64,000 bases of DNA, taken from positions 113,283,569-113,347,568 of the forward strand of contig CM060954.1 of the NCBI GenBank assembly GCA_030765055.1, in the 5' to 3' direction. Under the pieces are notes generated by a model that was not told the DNA's origin, did not search any database, and saw only the letters and a list, made by a program, of their open reading frames with translations. Shown here piece by piece: positions 1 through 11,456 of this stretch; positions within the stretch are counted from its first letter, which is position 1, and each line of letters opens with the position of its first letter. Position numbers and translations under genes: made by a program. This stretch comes from Mantis religiosa. Lineage: Eukaryota > Arthropoda > Insecta > Mantodea > Mantidae.

Positions 1-348
1 TAACTTGAGAGGTATTTAATATTAATCAAATTAAAGGTTTTGTTTATAACATTTTCTTTTCTTTGAAGTTTTAAAAGACAAATTCATTTTTGGTTTACTA
101 GAGCTACAATACCTTCTTTACATTGTATATATGAGGTAGAGAACGTAAAAATATCGTGAAGATATGAACAAAACAGTAAAATAAATTAAAAGTTAAAATT
201 ATGTGCATAAAATGGACAACAGTCGACGTCAAAGTTAGTTTATCTGGATAGCACCGAAGCCAAGAGGCTTGCCTAAGCATAATGTAAAGGGGATTCCATT
301 CCAACAGGAAGAAGGGAAGTGTTTAAAAATAAACAAATTGCCATGATA
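1..348. other. AT-rich stretch, nothing recognised
   Basis: No reading frame above 66 codons and no repeat or RNA signature that I recognise. Confidence 0.5.
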
Positions 349-425
349 ATCCTGTAGCTGAATCGGTAGGGCACTTCCCTGCTGTGTAAGGGGTCCGGAA
401 TCGACTCCCAGCTGGGTAAGAGAAC
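349..425 (+). repeat. tRNA-like SINE head fragment
   Basis: An A-box-like segment (tagctgaatcggtagggca) is followed about 30 bp later by a B-box-like segment (ggtccggaatcgactccc). The pattern resembles the head of the SINE at 34065-34357. The usual body is not visible downstream, so this is a truncated or old copy. Confidence 0.45.
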
Positions 426-662
426 GTTACGTTTACGGAAAACCGTTTCACAATAGGATCGGGTTTTATTTCAGTGTAATTGTTCTCATCAATTATTTAA
501 TAACCAATTCATTCATTAGCAAGAATTCAGAGTAGCTGCCCACCAAAACACTAACAAAGTCATTTACACCACAGCTATTCCATCATCAGTCAAATATAAT
601 TTTTAAACCGATTTGTTTACTTAAAACTATACAGTTAGTTAAGTGTAGAGGTTCTACTCTCA

Positions 663-1105
663 TTAGTCTTGGACCCGTAGGACCGATGACCCGGGTCCCC
701 TTCTAACTGGGAGCGAGGCCACTCCGGCGCTCTTTCCATAGGGCAATATCTGGAGTCTAAAAAGCCCCCCATCGACTCGAAAATCAAGACGGTTGGAAGC
801 GGATAGGCCACTTACGTGCGTCAACCCCGCAGGGAAGAATACCGAAAACCTCGGTGTGGCCGCCTGGTAATCTAGCACACCTTCTACTAGCTCTGCAGGC
901 TAGTACTGGGACTTATTAGGCAACCCCCTACCCCTTCCGGGGGGCCGTAGCCTGGCCGGAGGTACCCAATTCCCCGTGGGTGTCGGGAACATACTGCCCC
1001 CTCGTGTCCAATCCAATCCGAAATGCTCCCCGACGGGAGGGGCTCGGCAGTTTGGCCCGAGGTTTCTCTAGTAACGTCAGAGGTACCACAAATGCTAAGG
1101 GTCCG
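663..1105. other. GC-rich island, unidentified repeat-like sequence
   Basis: About 440 bp of clearly higher GC than its surroundings, with short C and G runs around 925-945 and CpG-bearing words. Short frames cross it on both strands but none resembles a known protein. It could be a piece of a LINE 5' region, a diverged repeat or a CpG-rich control region; the sequence alone does not decide. Confidence 0.35.
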
Positions 1106-3217
1106 CAAAGAACTGAATTATATTATATCTGCATTACTTGTCATCAATATTTATTTCCATATGCATGCATGCCTTAATAGATGCATTGATGTAAACGCCT
1201 CCATGATGAACATGAACACGCATTGATCTCCCTGCTGAAATTGAAGGACAGATATAACTTACTGTTTACTTTTTTGTTAATTTTCTGATTATGTTTAGTA
1301 AGACAAGACTTTCATGTATTATATTCAATCGGACTATCTCACTGTCTACCGATTGCAACTACCATGATATTCAACCGTTCGATGCACTCTTGTTTGAGGT
1401 TTTCTCAAACTCTTCTAGAATGAGATGGTGCACCATCGTTTTGAAACCACTGATTTAATGCTAATTAAATTAAAAAGCCTTCAAGAAGATTCTATATATT
1501 CTTCCCATGCTGTAGAGATTAAAATAAATTAGCAAATATGTACATAGGTTGAACCTGAGGTTTCGGTTTAAAATAGCTACGTCTGGCAATTTAATGTTTA
1601 TTTGTTTTTAACTGCTAAGGAAAAGTAATTTATTGGCATTTTTGCTGCTAACTTCTTAACACATTTGTGTAACTCTGTGAGCCTATTTTATTAAGATTAT
1701 CTGTCATTCTGTAAAAGGATCTCTCCAAACACATTGAATATTTACATCTGTCATTATGGACAATCTCTTCCCGTAAAATATGGTTTAACTGCACAAACTA
1801 CAGCCTACTTTGGGTGAATACTACAAAACCACGAATTTCTCCTCATAGCTACAAGCTTTCTTTAAAAGAAAGCATTTCTTTAAGAACAAAATATCTGCCA
1901 AACCTACTTTTATTCACATTTATTTGGTCATAGATTTCACAGAATTATTTTTATACACTGCATAGTCCTGTAAATATACATCTGCGCTTGCTCCTATTAA
2001 AAGCATCCTAACTACCGAAAGTTATCCTAAAACCATTTGTTGTACGTCTCGCAACCTGTTTCAAAGTCTGTGTTCCTCTACTCAAACTTGCAAGGTTTCT
2101 GCATCTACAATGTTGGTACCAGATGGCGAACATCGCTTGTAACATTAGCATTTCGAGGTTTGCAATATGGTGCGAGTGTTATCACAGCTTGGTTTCTTTG
2201 TAGAATTCAATCACCTGCTTACAAGTTAACTTTAGGGAGTTGCCAGGGCCCGCCATAGACTAGCGCATACCAAGAAAACCAGCCTTTTGCCCTGGTACTA
2301 TGATGTAATGCGAAAGAAATGATACAACGCGACGTAAAACTAGCTTACTAAACGGTTAGAAAAGCCGAAGGAGGTGAAGAGGGGAGTTTAAAAGAAGGTC
2401 TAAGTTATCAAAAAAGCTGAAAAGTAATAAAAGCAGATAAACATGAAGGGAGAATATTTAACGTGGAAAGAGAAGAGGAAGAAAAAGAGAAAATTCCAAA
2501 GAAGATTAATATTAAACGCAGCACAGAAATAAAAAAAGCAACTAGCAATGTCTTCCAGTTAGTGAAGGTTATGAGAAATAATTAGCTTTTCAGTGATGGT
2601 AAACACTGGAATCAAGTTCATGGACAGCCATATATGTAAAACGTGTACTTTTAAATTTCAAAGACTATGATGTAATAACCCAGGGTGCGAATTTGCACAT
2701 CTAACAGAATGCTAATTATAAAATAGTGAGCTATATAGATGGGTGGTTTACATCTGTAATCAAGTAGCTCTCTGCCTTTTACGAATCAATTTTATAATTT
2801 TCCTCTTGCATGTTAATAGATCGAGTGTAGCCCTGAGTTGCCCATGTAAATGCTAGTCGAATTAAATTAAGAAGGCATAGGAATTCTTTAGCAGTTGATT
2901 TCTTTTTCCTGCACTCAAACCAAGATAAAAAGACAGGCCAAATGTCAGTGACAAGCAAGTAGAAACCGGTACAAGTGATGTCTACAAACACCAAAAGACT
3001 TCATGTCGTAATCTATTTATCCACACATCCTTGCCAGGAATTCAGTAACAGTTTAACCTTACTTATTTCTGTTCCAACCTTAAGTGCTTAGAAATTCATA
3101 TATTTGATAATAATACGCATTAATACGATTCAATGGTAAAGGCCAAATTATTTCTCAATCATTCTTGAGTACCTAGGTTCATATCAATGTCAGTTTTATT
3201 CAGCGATGGCGATAATA
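1106..3217. other. No gene recognised; purine-rich patch
   Basis: AT-rich sequence. The top strand is purine-rich at about 2341-2540 (many aga/gaa words). The longest frames are about 70 codons and look random. Confidence 0.5.
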
Positions 3218-3901
3218 CAAGGGGCGTCCAGAAAGTAAGTTCTGTTTCAATTTATCTCCGCTGCAGCGCTGCGATAGCAGTGCCGCACATGCACGGTAGA
3301 CGTTCTGTATCAAGGAGAAGAAACGTCCGCCATTGTGAGATCGCTGTCAGCCACGTACGCTTTGTTGTGCTTGTTTACAATGTCGGTGTTGATTGAAAAT
3401 CCTGCCGCTTGTGAAATCAGATGTTTATTGCGAGACACTTAGGACACTGCGCCACGCAATACAGAATAAGCGCCGAGGAATGCTCAAAAGGTGTTGTGTT
3501 TCTTCACGACAACTCACGACCACACACTGCAAATGCAACGAAAAACATCCTACAGGGATTTTGCTGGGATGTGTTTGACCAGGCCCCGTACAGCCCTGAC
3601 CTCGCTGCTAGCGACTTTCGTCTATTTTTGCATCTCAAATCTTTCCTTGGCGGTCAACACTTCAACAATGACGAACAGCTGAAAGAAAATGTTTCCAACT
3701 GGTTCAATACATAGGCGGCAAACTTCTATGAAAAAGGTATACAAAAACTTGTGCCTCGCTATGACAAATGCCTGCAAAATTTCGGCAGTTGTGTGGAAAA
3801 GTAGTTTAAGAGTTGTAGAATTTTGTGCAATAAATATTTTTTGTATCTGTACACAATTTAATGTTATTAGCAAACAGAACTTACTTTCTGGACGTACCTC
3901 G
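3218..3901 (+). mobile_element. Internally deleted mariner element
   Basis: Imperfect terminal inverted repeats start with c(a/g)agg and share cgtccagaaagtaagttc at both ends. A TA dinucleotide lies immediately outside each end (3216-3217 and 3902-3903), the hallmark of mariner integration. At 684 bp it is about half the length of the full mariner at 27924-29262. The termini resemble that copy's (shared core tccagaaagta) but are not identical, so it is probably a related subfamily. Confidence 0.88.
3380..3804 (+). pseudogene. mariner transposase, internal deletion
   Basis: The remnant begins with a start typical of the family (MSVLIENPAACEIR), much like the start of the intact transposase at 28027-29100. 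After about 14 codons it jumps to the region just before the second catalytic residue (RHAIQNKRRGML). The second Asp (LHDNSRPHTAN) and the third (YSPDLAASDF) are present. The deletion removes the DNA-binding region and the first catalytic Asp, and frameshifts and an in-frame stop near 3712 break the rest. The C-terminal tail (YDKCLQ...CVEK) is still recognisable. It cannot encode an active enzyme. Confidence 0.85.
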
Positions 3902-3903
3902 TA

Positions 3904-4844
3904 ATAGTGGCAATTTCCTTCTTAATAATTTTCCTACGGAAGTTTGATTCTTCGAGGTACTCGCACCGTTCCAAATAGCTCGCGTCCCTAATCGTTGGCA
4001 ATTTCAGGTTTTGCTTCCATGTCTGCTAAATAAGTAACATTTTTGTTCTGTAGTAAAAATGATAACTCTAAAGGGAAACAAAGTGTGGAAAGACCAAGAA
4101 AAATTAATCTGAATAATGTGAAGGCGAAAGGGAAAAAATTCTCAAACCTTGAAGTGATGAAGATGATATATTTAATCTCTTGTGATACGTAATTTTTCAT
4201 ACATCCTGTACCTAATCAAATTCTGTACCTACATTAGTCCAACTTGGTGACACCATCCAGAGTAGAATTCATTAAGATAGACTATATTATTATCACAGCT
4301 AATTCATTTATCTTCTGTGCCATTCCCTTATCATATTACGTTGGGTTACACGCATACACCAATTGAAGTACAATTTTTTAAAAGCGGTTAATTCCAATTG
4401 TTTCACCTCGAATAATGTAAAATCCCTCAGCTCATCATCTATATTTCGTTATTGCAACACTGAGAGGGATAATAAGAGCTCGACGGGTTGTGTTATAGGA
4501 ATGTGAAAGTCTTAGTGAAAAACACTTACGGACCAGTAAAATTGGCCTCTATTTTTTTCTCTTTCTTTAGCTCCATTTTTAAATCAAAATTCCAAAATTC
4601 ATGTTTACTGTATTCCATGCAGTCACGTAATCCTATTTTAGCCTACAAGTAAGTAAATTAAGTTCAACGGAAACCTAACCTCCCCTTCTTCGATCACATA
4701 AAGGCGATCCGAGTAGTATTCATCTACGTGGAACTTTCCACCTGCCCCCCCAGCGAACACTTGAGCGAGACCACTACAAAGGTACCTCGACGGCGCGACA
4801 AGGATCTAACATGTCGTTTCCCAGCTCTTCAAATTAATCTCAGA
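3904..4844. other. No gene recognised
   Basis: AT-rich; no frame above about 70 codons and no clear repeat before the SINE body that begins near 4845. Confidence 0.5.
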
Positions 4845-5040
4845 GAACCTTGATACCAGCTTGGGCATCGTCCAACTGTACTCAAATCTCAATTTCGCAA
4901 ACCAATGCCCTGCCAAGTCCAACCCAATCCGACTGGTAAGTAACTAAATTAGGAAAGAACATTGTAATACATTTCGAAGCATCGTGTTCTTTCTCAGCAA
5001 AACTATAAAGTCGGAACATTATTTTTATATTTTTCATGTC
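4845..5040 (+). repeat. SINE body (family C), head missing
   Basis: Closely matches 6355-6535 over about 180 bp, including shared words cttgggcatcgtcca, caacccaatccgactggta and agcatcgtgttctttctcag. The tRNA-like head seen at 6284-6330 is not recognisable here. It lies just 3' of the receptor exon's donor, inside the presumed first intron. Confidence 0.75.
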
Positions 5041-5169
5041 GTTTGCCTAACAAGAGAAACCAGAAATACTTTAAACTTAAAATACAGAAATAAATGATAA
5101 ATGAAGTACTAGTTGTAGTCCATTGTTTCTACTACACAGAAATAAGTAGAGAAATTTACAGTGACTCAC

Positions 5170-5722
5170 CTATGGCAGTCTTGGTGCGTACATTTCTTGA
5201 GTATCCCATCGGGTGGAGTATGGCCCAGTAGCGATCGACAGAGACGGCCACGAGACAGAAGATGGAGATGGTACAGAGAACGACGAGTAGAGATACGGTG
5301 AAGAGGCAAGCATACAGGTTGTGCGGGAGTCCTACGCTAGCGAGTATTGCGAATGGTATACCGAGGAGTCCCACCAGGAAGTCGGCAGTGGCAAGGGAAA
5401 CGATGTAGTAGTTGGTGCGACGTCTGAGTCGCCTCTCTCGGTGGAAGACGAGAATGACCAGGGCGTTGCCCACTACGGCACAAATCGCCACGAGAATCTC
5501 GCATATTGTATATGCCAAGTCCAACTCCTGCTTCACAGCACCGTCCTCCGCGTGGTTCAACGGAGTCGCATTCACATTGTCCATCGTGGAAAAACTGAAG
5601 TCCCATTTTGTGGTTCTGACTGTCACTTCGTCATGCGACTCCACCATAACGAGTCTTTTTTGGTCAGTGACTGCGAGATTATTACATCGCTGCTCTGGAT
5701 TATCCCATTCAAAATGTTGCAC
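5170..5722 (-). CDS. AdoR: Adenosine-receptor-like GPCR, first coding exon (N-terminus to TM3)
   Basis: This exon encodes about 184 residues of a class A GPCR, a plasma-membrane receptor that would couple extracellular adenosine to G proteins. An N-terminal tail holds a glycosylation sequon (N51-A-T). TM1 is about 69-93 with the GN pair (N86). TM2 is about 104-130 and contains TNYYIVSLATADF, with the conserved Asp114, and GIPFAI. Cys139 is the disulfide cysteine before TM3. TM3 ends in DRY (163-165). The TNYxxVSLAxAD and GIPFAI patterns are those of adenosine receptors. Reading stops at a good donor (ccatag|gtgagt), leaving a phase-1 junction, so TM4-TM7 are on other exons not found here. The start is uncertain: Met1 (5722), Met26 (5647) and Met47 (5584) are all in frame, and Met47 would give the short N-terminus usual in the family. 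Other aminergic receptors are the main alternative. Confidence 0.8.
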
Positions 5723-6007
5723 TATTCAAACTCAAATCTATGATCAAAGGATCATTTTTTTTTCAGTAATTTAAACTTACACGTGCTGCAGCTCTTGCCA
5801 CATTGTAAACTGTAAAACAAACAAATGAATTCACTATGTTGACCTGTCAATGATCACTACCCAAACTGATTGTGCGACTTCGTGTTTGATGACAGCTGGC
5901 CATTTATCGTGAAGATAGGTGGCTCTTCAGATGTCCGTAATGAAGTACGGCCACGTCAGGTCCTGCAGTGACGATCTTTGCTGTTCATGTCGATTGTCCT
6001 CCAGCTC
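5723..6007 (-). other. Candidate 5' UTR part of the receptor exon
   Basis: Reading the minus strand upstream of the coding exon, a plausible acceptor (tttgtttctacag|gag) ends at 6008. The sequence then runs without interruption into the first ATG at 5722. Internal donor- and acceptor-like words (for example gt|gtaagt at 5781) would leave introns under 50 bp, too short to be likely. I therefore infer one exon, 5170-6007. No transcript evidence is available. Confidence 0.35.
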
Positions 6008-6283
6008 CTGTAGAAACAAATAATGTTTATTAAATGTTTGTACACTTCACAACTTTAATGGTGTCAATCACCTTGAACATTACCAAAATGGGAAAAGAAA
6101 TCATCCGCAGTGAAACATAGAAGAAAAAACTAATTCTCTTATGACATGATTTTCGCGGCTACGATTATTTATTTAATAAATCGTCTATAAACGATTGTTA
6201 CTACAACTTAGTTATCTATCTATTTCGTTTAATTAGATACTAAATGTGCGCAGATATACTCTTAGTTTCCTTTAACATTTCGT

Positions 6284-6540
6284 CGCGCCGTGGCCGAGCG
6301 GTTGAACCGCTTGACACTCACCAAGGCAGCCCGGATTCAATCCCCTGAGGACCTTGATAACCACTTGGGCATCGTCCATCTGTACTCAAATCTCCCAACG
6401 GTTTCGCAAACCAATGCCATGACAAGTCCAACCCAATCCGACTGGTACGTAACTAAATTAGAAAAGATGCTGTAACACATTTTGAAGCATCGTGTTCTTT
6501 CTCAGCAAAACTATAAAGTCAGAACATTATTTTCGTCTAG
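6284..6540 (+). repeat. SINE (family C) with tRNA-like head
   Basis: The head gccgtggccgagcggttgaa is an A-box-like tRNA segment, and a weak B box (ggattcaatccc) follows at about 6333. The body matches the copy at 4845-5040. It is in the same orientation, so the two copies flank the receptor exon as direct repeats. Confidence 0.8.
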
Positions 6541-6554
6541 TTATTGTTCGATCC

Positions 6555-6745
6555 CAGGCGCCTGTAAAGTGGTGGAGAGCACAGCGCTGGAGCGGGTCTC
6601 CGGGTCATCCAGTTTCCCCCGCTACCATTCCACCAAGTACTCCATTGTTATCTTTCATCCACTTTGCCCTCACTGCGTTCTACTTCCCTCATTCTCATTC
6701 CGGGACCCGGGCTGATCGCCTATCTCTGGATATCTCTCTCTGATC
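6555..6745 (+). repeat. Fragment of a second SINE C-type body
   Basis: Contains gagcgggtctccgggtcat, cagtttcccccgctaccat and tccaccaagtactccat. These correspond in order to the reverse complement of the SINE at 48823-49072. Directly adjoining the 6284-6540 copy, it forms either a chimeric SINE or a second insertion. Confidence 0.6.
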
Positions 6746-6831
6746 CATAGTACTCAGCCGACGCCCAAAATGGCATAAGAAGTAAAGGACCATACATGAA
6801 CAGGACTGTGTCTTACATTAAGGGAAGAAAC

Positions 6832-7097
6832 ATTATTTTATTTGTTCCATTTATACCCTACTTTTAACTCCATTGGTCATATCGGTGGCCGTCCTCCTTT
6901 GGAATATATCGATGGTGTTAACTCGTATTCGGTAGGTTTTTAATCATTATATCCCGCACACATTCACAAACCCATTCATACTTCCCGACTCTGGGGAAGA
7001 TGAGGAATTATCTTGGTCGGAGAAAAATCTCCACCCCCACCTCCGGGAATCGAACCCGGCAGGCAGATGCTCTACCGACTGAGCTACGGGGCCAGCC
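6832..7097 (-). repeat. SINE (family B), full length, minus strand
   Basis: Read on the minus strand it starts with a tRNA-like head (ggccccgtagctcagtcgg) and a B box (gggttcgattcccgg), then the family body including accgaccg/tgttaac words. An AT-rich tail follows. A 7-bp duplication aagaaac flanks it (6825-6831 and 7098-7104). It is the same family as 34065-34357. Confidence 0.85.
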
Positions 7098-7104
7098 AAG
7101 AAAC

Positions 7105-7863
7105 GTTTTGTTGTAGGTACAAAGAGGATGAAGAAAACCAAATTGACAGTCATGTGTTTAAAAGCGGTTTGCTAAATTCTAGCCTTAAGTTCAAATTCTT
7201 TCCAGATATCGCCAAAAAAAAAAAAAACCGAATAGCGGCAGCGTTTTAAAAATAAAAACATTACTTAAAACTCATGTAAACAATAAAGGATATCTTGGAA
7301 TTGACTGATGTCACAAATTTTATGAAACAAATTATGCATTTCAAAACATGTAATTTTTTTATTGTCTAGTACCTTCGTGTCCATCTCATAATGTTTACCA
7401 TTCATCGTAAACTACAAAATAATCCTTTGGTACAAAGAGGGTTTCCCAGATTACTTTAGAAAATTCAAGACATGGTTTTAATTTATAATTTATTATCTTA
7501 AACATGATATTTTAATTAAAATAGTCAGTTTTGAGAGAGTCAAACATTTCTAAATACTTTCCACGTAAAGATGTCAATGGAAGCTTTAGGGAAAGTTTGT
7601 TGAAAATCTTCATATTATATATTACATCCGAGGGAATTAAACGTCATATGAGTTAGAGAAAACTGTAGGTCATAGAACCTTTTGCCTAAGATAATCCTAG
7701 AAAACCTCGATAAAACACATGAAAGTGTTGCCAAATTAAGATAAAGACATGAATATAGGCCTATTTTCGTACAATACCATCTTGCTCGACAGACATCACA
7801 GAGATCTAAGTGGTCGCAACTGTAGTTTACCTTGGCTACTAACGAAAAACCACGTCAAAATGT
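7105..7863. other. No gene recognised
   Basis: AT-rich with a poly-A run at about 7213-7226; nothing coding or repetitive recognised. Confidence 0.5.
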
Positions 7864-8105
7864 GCCCGCAAAGTAGCGTAGATGGTAGCATGTCTGCCTC
7901 ACGTTCTGGAGGTTCCAAGTTCGAATCTCGGTCAGGGTGAATTACCTGGATAAGTTTTTCCCGGGGTTTTCCCTTATCCTGAAACGAATGTCGGGTTAAC
8001 TGTAAGCTTCATGGACCCTGGACTCATAAGCAGCATATCACCCAATTCATTCACCGTCCGATATGACAACTTTGGAGGACGTAAATTTAAAAAAAGAAAA
8101 ATAAT
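7864..8105 (+). repeat. SINE (family A)
   Basis: The tRNA-like head gcgtagatggtagca / ctgcctcacgttc is followed by the B box (agttcgaatctcggtcagg). The body contains ttacctggataag, cttatcctgaaacgaatgt and cattcaccgtccgatatgac, ending in an A-rich tail. This is the commonest SINE in the window, with about 15 copies. A 134-codon frame at 8011-8415 runs through its 3' half and is not a gene. Confidence 0.9.
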
Positions 8106-8636
8106 AATATTGGTCGGCTATAGACTTAAACCCAGCACCTCCCGAAGTTGGCATATCCTTTCTCATGCAAACAATTTCATAGTAATAGCGCAAAGGTATA
8201 CTTTTTTAACAGTTGTCTCTGCTTTTAAGTTTCCTTTATCTACAGCAAAGAATGTGTCGAAACAATATCCAGAACGTATTCAAAGTTCACAGAGAAACTT
8301 CTGTTTTGGAAACAGGAAAATAAGTCATTATTTTTATTCACATTTATTTAATCTTCGTGGAGCAGCGAGAAAGATGCAGGAAAAGGATACAGGAAAAATA
8401 AAGCTAATATTTTAATGCCGTATAAGTAACAAGCGCAAAATAGTGTTGACCTTGTGGTTAACCAAAGTTTCCTGTATAATCCTACATCCTGAAAATTTCT
8501 CACCTATCATTAATAGTTTCCCCACAATGAGGCCAAGACCTCGGAATCTGATAAATGTTATATAAATATCATACTTTGTCCTTATAGTGATCCACCAAGT
8601 AACAAAAATGATATATGATAGATATTAAAATATGAC
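8106..8636. other. No gene recognised
   Basis: AT-rich sequence between two SINE A copies; no supported feature. Confidence 0.5.
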
Positions 8637-8756
8637 TTGGGTGGTGTGGATAGCGTGTCTGCCTCACATGCTGAGTAACTCTGAGCTCTGAGCATTATGT
8701 CACCCAATTCATTCGTCCTCCGATGTGACCTACGTTGGAGGGTGTTGCATAAAAGA
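8637..8756 (+). repeat. SINE (family A), internally deleted
   Basis: The head (ggatagcgtgtctgcctca) jumps directly to the 3' body (gagcattatgtcacccaatt, cgttggagg). The B box and central body are missing. Confidence 0.75.
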
Positions 8757-10325
8757 CGAGCAAAATATTCTTAGTGGTATGCATACAATCTTGCAGTACT
8801 ACTTTAATACTTTGCAAGAAATTACATTTTAAGGCGGCCATTTATTATCGATCCAAATTTCCGAAAAGAAAGGCGTCCCCATAATAGTGTATTGGGGAGT
8901 CAACGTGCAATGGACCTGCTATCTAGACACCCGAAAGTTCAACAGAAAGCTCCAACTCGCCACCGAGTCAACACATTAATGAACGGAGAAATCCTACGTG
9001 CACCTAGCTACTCCAAGCCACCAGTGAGTAAACTCAGTGAGTTTATTCAGTGAGTAAACTCTCGTTCAAACAGAATCATGAGATACCACCGAGTGCATAA
9101 CTGCACAGTGACATTTTCTAGAAGTTACTGAAGCCTACAAAAAGTGGTCATTCCTATGACACGTTACCCATATAACTGTTACAACAAAATGAAAAGAAAT
9201 GCAACTCTGAAGAACTACTTACTCTGTTTTATACAAACACAAAATACAGCAGAATCATAATGTCTTCGTCGATTACTTGTATCCATTATACAGAAATGCA
9301 GCAGTTAAATAATGAAACGTAAAGCAAAGAAGGTCAATTATTAGAGAGAGGTAAAACATTTTCCCCAGTCACACAAAAAATTCTACTTGCTTTCGCAAAA
9401 ATAGCCCTGTCCTGCAAAATAAAACTTTTGTTTGTCGGTTTGTTATCTGAGAGGTCATATTAACTAACTTTGTTGTGCTAAATTGAATGGCAGTATTCTC
9501 ACAAATCACAAAATAAATTTTGAAAATACTGCAATTATATATATCGACCAATATATAAAAACTATCGAATTTTATAAAAATGGTACGTGTTACGCGAAAA
9601 ATCTTATTTTCGAAATCAGCATGTTTGCTTCCATGTAAGTGGCCTAGTTTCTACAAAACCGGGAAAGTGCTGCAGGAGAGTGTAGTTTGTAGAACTTCTA
9701 AAAAGAAATGGAGAAACAAATGCAGAGTAATTTTCCCTGATGACATAGCTATAAAACGGTTAAGGGTAATTGACACAATGAGAAAACACGTTGTATTCAA
9801 TTTTATGGTGGGAGCGTTTCGCATTCTTTGTGAAATATTTGTTACAAAAGCAACAATTTCACCCATGTTAAGTATATTTATGCCGAAATGACGTTTCTCC
9901 ATAGTGGTAGAGCTTTGATGCTCCGGAGTTAAGGAACTGCATGTTCGAGCATGCCTAAGATACGAATTATTATGTTAGTGCAAGAGAATACAGTACCAAA
10001 ATGCCACATGTGAACGCACTCAGTTAACACAAAACCCTAAATCAGTAGATAGACGTAATTTGCAGATCGCGAATGAGGTGGATAGATCCGCTTTTTGAAA
10101 ACAGAACAAGCCATTAGGGCTCCTACTCTGGTTACAGTGGTGATGGTTTTAACTAATTCTTCAGAAGTATTTAGAAGTCCACGTGGAAAGAATTATAGGA
10201 TTTCCGACTTCGAATCTTTATTACTTGATTACAGCAAGTCACCTGGTTATGGCTTTTCCTTATCCTCAGAAGATGAATGGTAAATTTAAATAACTAATGA
10301 ATCCCAAACTTATTTAAGCATAATT
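8757..10325. other. No gene recognised; small near-palindrome
   Basis: A near-palindromic triple motif based on cagtgagtaaactc lies at about 9021-9062. A 103-codon frame at 9580-9891 is basic and resembles nothing I know; I treat it as chance. Confidence 0.45.
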
Positions 10326-11452
10326 GAAGACATGCCTGGAAAAATGGGCTAAGCCTCGAAATAAAGCATTTTGCGATAAGTGCTGCCCTCTGTTGTTGCG
10401 GCAGAGAGCTATCTTTTCTTGTGTTGGTCTATCCTCCAGAAATTATATTACGCTAAATAGAGAGAGGTGAAGTTCATGGGTTTCGTAATATGCTATTCGT
10501 ATAATCTCAAAAATGGACTAACCTGTTCATCCTCTGTGCCTGCCATATAGTTACCTTGTAACCGTGACTCCGGCCTTATGGAGTGGGGAAAAAAGAAAGA
10601 GAGAGGCAAGCAGCTTACATTTATGTTTCAGATCAGTGAATGGAGCTAGTGAAAAAAAAAACAGGGTAAAGAATCATTTTCATGTCGTCAAAATGACAAC
10701 TAACATGTTCATTTCTGCAAAAACCTCTTCTGGATGAACTACAGAAGAGAACAGTTTCAGAATCAGTGCAAAATATGCTTTTGAGCAAGGTGACATGCAA
10801 AAAAATACTTAAAGACTACCACTTTAAGCTATAATTTAAATACACTTACGGCGGTATTGAGGATTATGACATTTTGGACATTAGAAGGAAGTGGCAAACC
10901 ATCGCTAGCATAACATTTCCTCCAAAATACAATCGTCCAAGACCTATAAACCCTGCAAAATTAAAGGACTTGCAGGATCTGATGAATTATGCCTCACCAA
11001 TTTATCATGAGTACTATGAAACTCTTAAATCTTAAGACCACAGTTCCTCAAAATATTCCTGATGAACGTTTTTTTATCAGCTAAAAAGCTTGCACCTACT
11101 TTTCAAAATGATATACTTATTGAAAAGTGGAATAATCCAAAGTGTATGATGTTTAAAAATGTCAAAAGACCTATTTAATTGTTAATTTTACCTAAAATGT
11201 GTGTAAAATATATCTAGAATAAAACTTGAGTGAAAGCTGATAGAGGTTTTCACTATTTTTTATTTTATTTTTATTAATGTTATTGCATCATTGATGTTTT
11301 GGTGTCTATTAAGGATAACACTGATAAAATATACTGTATTTTGAGAGAAGAAATAAAATAATGTTAATTTCTTTCAGCCTCATTAACAAAACACTTTTTT
11401 CTCCATTTTAAAAAAAAAATGTGGGTTAACCCATTTTTCCGGGCATGTCTTC
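10326..11452 (+). mobile_element. DNA transposon remnant with about 27-bp TIRs
   Basis: The left end reads gaagacatgcctggaaaaat, and the right end is its inverse with few changes (gaagacatgcccggaaaaat on the minus strand), continuing for about 27 bp. The flanking aatt on both sides (10322-10325, 11453-11456) may be the target duplication or part of the repeat. A transposase-like C-terminus lies inside on the plus strand. Superfamily not assigned. Confidence 0.75.
10847..11035 (+). pseudogene. DUF7869-like transposase C-terminal remnant
   Basis: A 63-codon open segment ends in a natural-looking stop. It contains IRRKWQTI, an RP-rich hinge, KLKDLQDLMNYA and SPIYHEYYETLKS. This order (K-K-DL, then P-x-Y-H-x-(F/Y)Y-x-x-L, then stop) is the usual end of the DUF7869-type proteins found in many arthropod transposons. 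Upstream the frame is broken. Assignment rests on my recollection of the family and is moderate. Confidence 0.5.
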
Positions 11453-11456
11453 AATT

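Noticed and set aside
5321..5774. Plus-strand frames of 140 and 120 codons opposite the receptor exon
   Set aside because: Antisense shadows of the GPCR coding sequence.
5781..5843. Tiny 5' UTR exons of the receptor using gt|gtaagt and internal acceptors
   Set aside because: They would require introns of about 34-43 bp, shorter than insect introns normally are.
8011..8415. 134-codon frame
   Set aside because: Its first part is the 3' half of a SINE A copy and the rest has no motif.
9580..9891. 103-codon basic frame
   Set aside because: No recognisable domain; an antisense frame of similar length overlaps it, typical of chance.
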